From Streptomyces sp. Ru71 (lineage in GTDB: Bacteria; Actinomycetota; Actinomycetes; Streptomycetales; Streptomycetaceae), in the NCBI RefSeq assembly GCF_002920535.1, contig NZ_PQSS01000005.1, positions 62,001 through 126,000 of the forward strand: a stretch of DNA of 64,000 nt, given 5' to 3'. Positions 61,635-64,000 of the stretch are shown here, in pieces (within the stretch, counting starts at the first letter, position 1; each line of letters starts with the position of its first letter). The notes beneath the pieces were generated by a model. That model was not told where the DNA came from. It made no database searches and saw only the letters and a list, made by a program, of their open reading frames with translations. A program made the translations under genes and the position numbers.

Positions 61635-62935
61635 CAGGCCCCCAGCAGGCTCTGCCCGCACACCCGCACGACCTGCCCGTTGACCGCGCCGGACGCCGGG
61701 TGGGCGAGCCAGGCGGTGGTCTCGGCGACGTCGGCGGGCAGGCCGCCCTGGGCGAGGGAGTTCATCCGGCGGCCGGCCTCCCGGATGAACAGCGGTACGG
61801 CGGCGGTCATCTTCGTCTCGATGAACCCGGGCGCGACCGCGTTCACGGTCACCCCGTGCTCGTCCGCCGCCCGGGGCGCGAGCGCGCGCACCAGCCCGGC
61901 GATCCCCGCCTTGCTCGCACCGTAGTTGGTCTGCCCGGCGTTGCCCGCGAGCCCGGCGATGGAGGCCGTCGCCACGATCCGCCCGCCGCGCCGCAGGGTG
62001 CCCTTGGCGAGCAGCGCGTCCGTGGTGCGCAGGACGCTCGCGAGGTTGACGTCGAGCACCGCGGTCCAGCGCTCGGCGGGCATGTTGGCCAGCCGCCGGT
62101 CGCGGGTGATGCCGGCGTTGTGGATCAGGATGTCGAGCCCGTCGGGCAGCGCCTCGGCGATGCGCTCGCCGGCGTCGGCGGCCGTGATGTCGAGGGCGAG
62201 GGCGCTCCCGCCGAGCCGCTCGGCGACGCGCCGGGCGTCCTGTTCGGCCTGCGGCACGTCGAGGACGACGACCCGCGCCCCGTCCCTGGCCAGCGTCTCG
62301 GCGACCGCCTCGCCGATGCCCCGGGCGGCGCCGGTGACCAGGGCGGTGCGGCCGGCGAGGGGCCGATCCCAGTCGTCCGGGGTCTCGGCCGCGCCGGCAC
62401 CGACCTCGATCACCTGCCCGCTGACGTAGGCCGACTTCGGCGACAGCAGGAAGCGCAGGGTCGACTCGGCGGCGGCCGCGTCGGTGAGCCGGACCAGGTT
62501 GACGGTGATGCCCCGGCCGATCTCCTTGCCGAGACAGCGGGTGAAGCCCTCCAGCGCCTGCTGGGCGGCGGCCTGGTGGTGGTCGCGCGGGTCGAGCGGT
62601 GCGCCGACGACGACGATCCGGCCGCTCGCCGCGACGGACCGGACGACCGGGTGCAGGGCCGCGTGCACCTCGGCCAGCGCCGCCACGTCCGCCACGCCGG
62701 TGGCGTCCAGGACGACGGCGGCGGGCCGGCCGGTGCCGGCGCCGAGGCGGGTGCGGGCCAGCACGGGTGCGAGGTCCGCCCGGGAGGTGCCGGCGGTCAG
62801 CTGCAGCAGGCCGCCGGTGAGCGCGGGTGCCTGGGGCGACCAGCGGCGCAGCGGTGCGGGCTGGGGCAGGCCGAGCCGCCGGGTGAGGAAGCGGCCGGGC
62901 GCGGTGGCGGTGAAGCTCAGATAGCGGTCGGCCAT
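61634..62935 (-). CDS. High-molecular-weight FabG4-like 3-oxoacyl reductase
   Basis: 433-aa reductase. The C-terminal two-thirds is a short-chain dehydrogenase: TGAARGIGE (about 201-209), HNAG, and the Ser-Tyr-Lys catalytic set in ASIAGLAGNAGQTNYGASKAG. The N-terminal third is a second, degenerate Rossmann-like domain, as in M. tuberculosis FabG4. It is divergent from the thiolase remnant, with palindromes between. It would reduce 3-oxoacyl-CoA or -ACP. Confidence 0.9.
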   Translation of the reverse strand: MADRYLSFTATAPGRFLTRRLGLPQPAPLRRWSPQAPALTGGLLQLTAGTSRADLAPVLARTRLGAGTGRPAAVVLDATGVADVAALAEVHAALHPVVRSVAASGRIVVVGAPLDPRDHHQAAAQQALEGFTRCLGKEIGRGITVNLVRLTDAAAAESTLRFLLSPKSAYVSGQVIEVGAGAAETPDDWDRPLAGRTALVTGAARGIGEAVAETLARDGARVVVLDVPQAEQDARRVAERLGGSALALDITAADAGERIAEALPDGLDILIHNAGITRDRRLANMPAERWTAVLDVNLASVLRTTDALLAKGTLRRGGRIVATASIAGLAGNAGQTNYGASKAGIAGLVRALAPRAADEHGVTVNAVAPGFIETKMTAAVPLFIREAGRRMNSLAQGGLPADVAETTAWLAHPASGAVNGQVVRVCGQSLLGA

Positions 62936-62964
62936 GAAGACCTCTCCTCGCGGGGTACGAGTTG

Positions 62965-62980
62965 CTTACTCTGGAGTAAG
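62965..62980. promoter_or_regulatory. Operator candidate 1 (palindrome)
   Basis: CTTACTC-TG-GAGTAAG is a perfect 7-bp inverted repeat with a 2-base centre, in the FabG4/thiolase divergent region. It fits a TetR operator. Confidence 0.6.
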
Positions 62981-62981
62981 G

Positions 62982-62994
62982 TTACCGGCGGTAA
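62982..62994. promoter_or_regulatory. Operator candidate 2 (TTACCGGCGGTAA)
   Basis: TTACC-GGC-GGTAA is a 5-bp inverted repeat with a 3-base centre, one base after operator candidate 1. A one-mismatch copy is at 63410-63422 before the acyl-CoA synthetase gene. Confidence 0.65.
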
Positions 62995-63024
62995 GCCTAT
63001 GACACGCAGGAGGAGCCGGTCGAG

Positions 63025-63276
63025 ATGAGCCCCCTGGCACACCACGCCCCGACACCGCCCACGGCCCGGCGTGTCGCGATCGTCGGCGGCAGCCGCATCC
63101 CCTTCGCCCGCTCCGACGGCCCTCGTCGGCCACCGGGCACCCCTTCGCGGCGACCGGCGCGCGGATCGTGGCCACCCTCGCCGAGCTGCTCGCCGAGCGC
63201 GGCGGGTCGGCGCGGGCTGATCTCGGTGTGCGCGGCGGGCGGCCAGGGCGTCACGGCGGTCCTGGAACGGCCGTAG
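63025..63276 (+). pseudogene. Remnant of a FadA2-like acetyl-CoA acetyltransferase (internal deletion)
   Basis: From ATG 63025 the N-terminus of a thiolase (RRVAIVGGSRIPFARSDG) is intact. At about 63120 it jumps to the C-terminal end in another frame (SATGHPFAATGARIVATL), then returns to frame (GLISVCAAGGQGVTAVLERP, TAG 63274-63276). About 350 of some 430 residues, including the catalytic Cys region, are absent. A strong AGGAGG precedes the ATG. The position, divergent from FabG4, equals fadA2 in M. tuberculosis. Confidence 0.85.
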
Positions 63277-63409
63277 CCGCGCCAAAACGCCTGTGACCTG
63301 GGCAACGTGAGCCCCTCTCACATAGTCCCCGACGCTGCACACCCCCGGCTCCGGAACACCTCGGAACCCGCACAAGGCCCCCACAGGGGCCCCGTACGAT
63401 TCCCCTGCC

Positions 63410-63422
63410 TAACCGGCGGTAA
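63410..63422. promoter_or_regulatory. Operator candidate 3 (TAACCGGCGGTAA)
   Basis: This 13-mer differs by one base from 62982-62994. It lies about 98 bases before the acyl-CoA synthetase start. It suggests that this gene belongs to the same regulon. Confidence 0.6.
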
Positions 63423-63519
63423 CCGTCTGCTGACGCCACCGCGGGTGAACGCCCCGCCGGGCGAGGCACGTACGTCTTGCAGCAAGCAGTGCCGCTGCTG
63501 CACGCACCAGGAGCCGCCC

Positions 63520-64000
63520 GTGTCCACGCCGTACCCCAGCCACGCCTCCACCGACTACGACGGCCCCCGGGGTCCCGTCCTGGTGACACCGGAGACCAAG
63601 CGGCTGGGCGGTGCGGTCAGGGAGGCGTACGTCCCGCCCCTGGCCCAGCCGGTCCGCCACGGCTCGCTCGCCGACCTGCCCTTCGACAACGCCGACGCCG
63701 CGCCGAACGCGGTGGTGCTCAGCCGCCGGACCCCGTCCGGCCGGTGGACGGACGTGACGGCGGCCGAGTTCGCCGCGCAGGTCCACGCCGTGGCCAAGGG
63801 GCTGATCTCCGAGGGGCTGATGCCGGGCGACCGCATCGCGATCATGGCGCGCACGACGTACGAGTGGACCCTGCTCGACTTCGCCGCGTGGGCGGCGGGC
63901 CTGGTGACCGTGCCCGTCTACCCGACCTCCTCGCCGTTCCAGACCCGCTGGATCCTCCAGGACTCCGGCGCGGTCACCCTGGTCACGGAGACCGTCGCGC
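63520..64000 (+). CDS. Long-chain acyl-CoA synthetase (FadD15-like), 5' part
   Basis: N-terminal 160 codons of an AMP-forming ligase, cut by the window edge. Features: VTAAEFAAQVHAVAKGLISEG, MPGDRIAIMARTTYEWTLLDFAAWAAGLVTVPVYPTSSPFQTRWIL, typical of the acyl-CoA synthetase N-domain. AGGAG lies 7 bases before GTG 63520. The ATP-binding and catalytic motifs lie beyond the window. Confidence 0.9.
   Translation, partial: MSTPYPSHASTDYDGPRGPVLVTPETKRLGGAVREAYVPPLAQPVRHGSLADLPFDNADAAPNAVVLSRRTPSGRWTDVTAAEFAAQVHAVAKGLISEGLMPGDRIAIMARTTYEWTLLDFAAWAAGLVTVPVYPTSSPFQTRWILQDSGAVTLVTETVA

Overview
The window is very GC-rich actinomycete DNA, almost certainly from a Streptomyces chromosome. The signs are strong G/C bias at third codon positions, frequent GTG starts, many ATGA/GTGA stop-start overlaps, the futalosine route to menaquinone, an actinobacterial Tad/Flp pilus cluster and a type VII (ESX-like) secretion locus. 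From memory, gene content and order match the S. coelicolor region around SCO4490-SCO4556, read in reverse. I see no rRNA, tRNA, CRISPR array or transposase.

Layout. 1-7.6 kb: menaquinone methyltransferase (menG), an envelope polysaccharide group (acyltransferase, deacetylase-glycosyltransferase fusion, small membrane protein), a GH18-like lipoprotein, and mqnC with a degenerate amidohydrolase-like partner. 7.6-21.1 kb: Tad/Flp pilus genes. The prepilin peptidase and a large LysM/BTAD membrane protein are split from the main cluster (cpaB, tadZ, tadA, tadB, tadC, flp, two TadE-like genes, a TadG-like gene) by a lipoprotein/secreted-protein pair and a WXG100-like gene. 21.5-25.9 kb: a lipoprotein and two related membrane proteins sharing an unrecognised extracytoplasmic repeat and a C-terminal Cys/NPLHG motif. 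26-29.4 kb: two more copies of the lipoprotein/secreted-protein pair, facing each other. 29.6-43.9 kb: type VII region with two parallel modules (WXG100-like protein, large substrate-like protein, accessory proteins) and a giant EccC ATPase. 44-50.6 kb: mqnA, a cold-shock gene, an XRE-cupin regulator with azlCD, and a Ser/Thr kinase. 50.5-58.4 kb: transport and regulatory genes, then mqnL-mqnP-mqnM, an Lrp/AsnC regulator, mqnE, a UdgX-like uracil-DNA glycosylase and small genes. 58.5-64 kb: a dicarboxylate symporter, then a TetR/MaoC/FabG4/thiolase lipid cluster and the start of an acyl-CoA synthetase.

How the genes work together. Seven menaquinone steps are encoded in four places: mqnA, mqnE and mqnC early, mqnP, mqnL, mqnM and menG late. 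mqnB and mqnD are not here. The Tad genes would build and export a thin pilus. EccC and the WXG100-like proteins suggest type VII export, but no eccB, eccD, eccE or mycP is present.

Four genes look broken or altered: tadC (5-G run), the kinase-lectin gene (6-C run), the 3' end of eccC, and a thiolase gene that has lost most of its middle. Two of the shifts lie in homopolymers, so sequencing error must be excluded before any biological reading.
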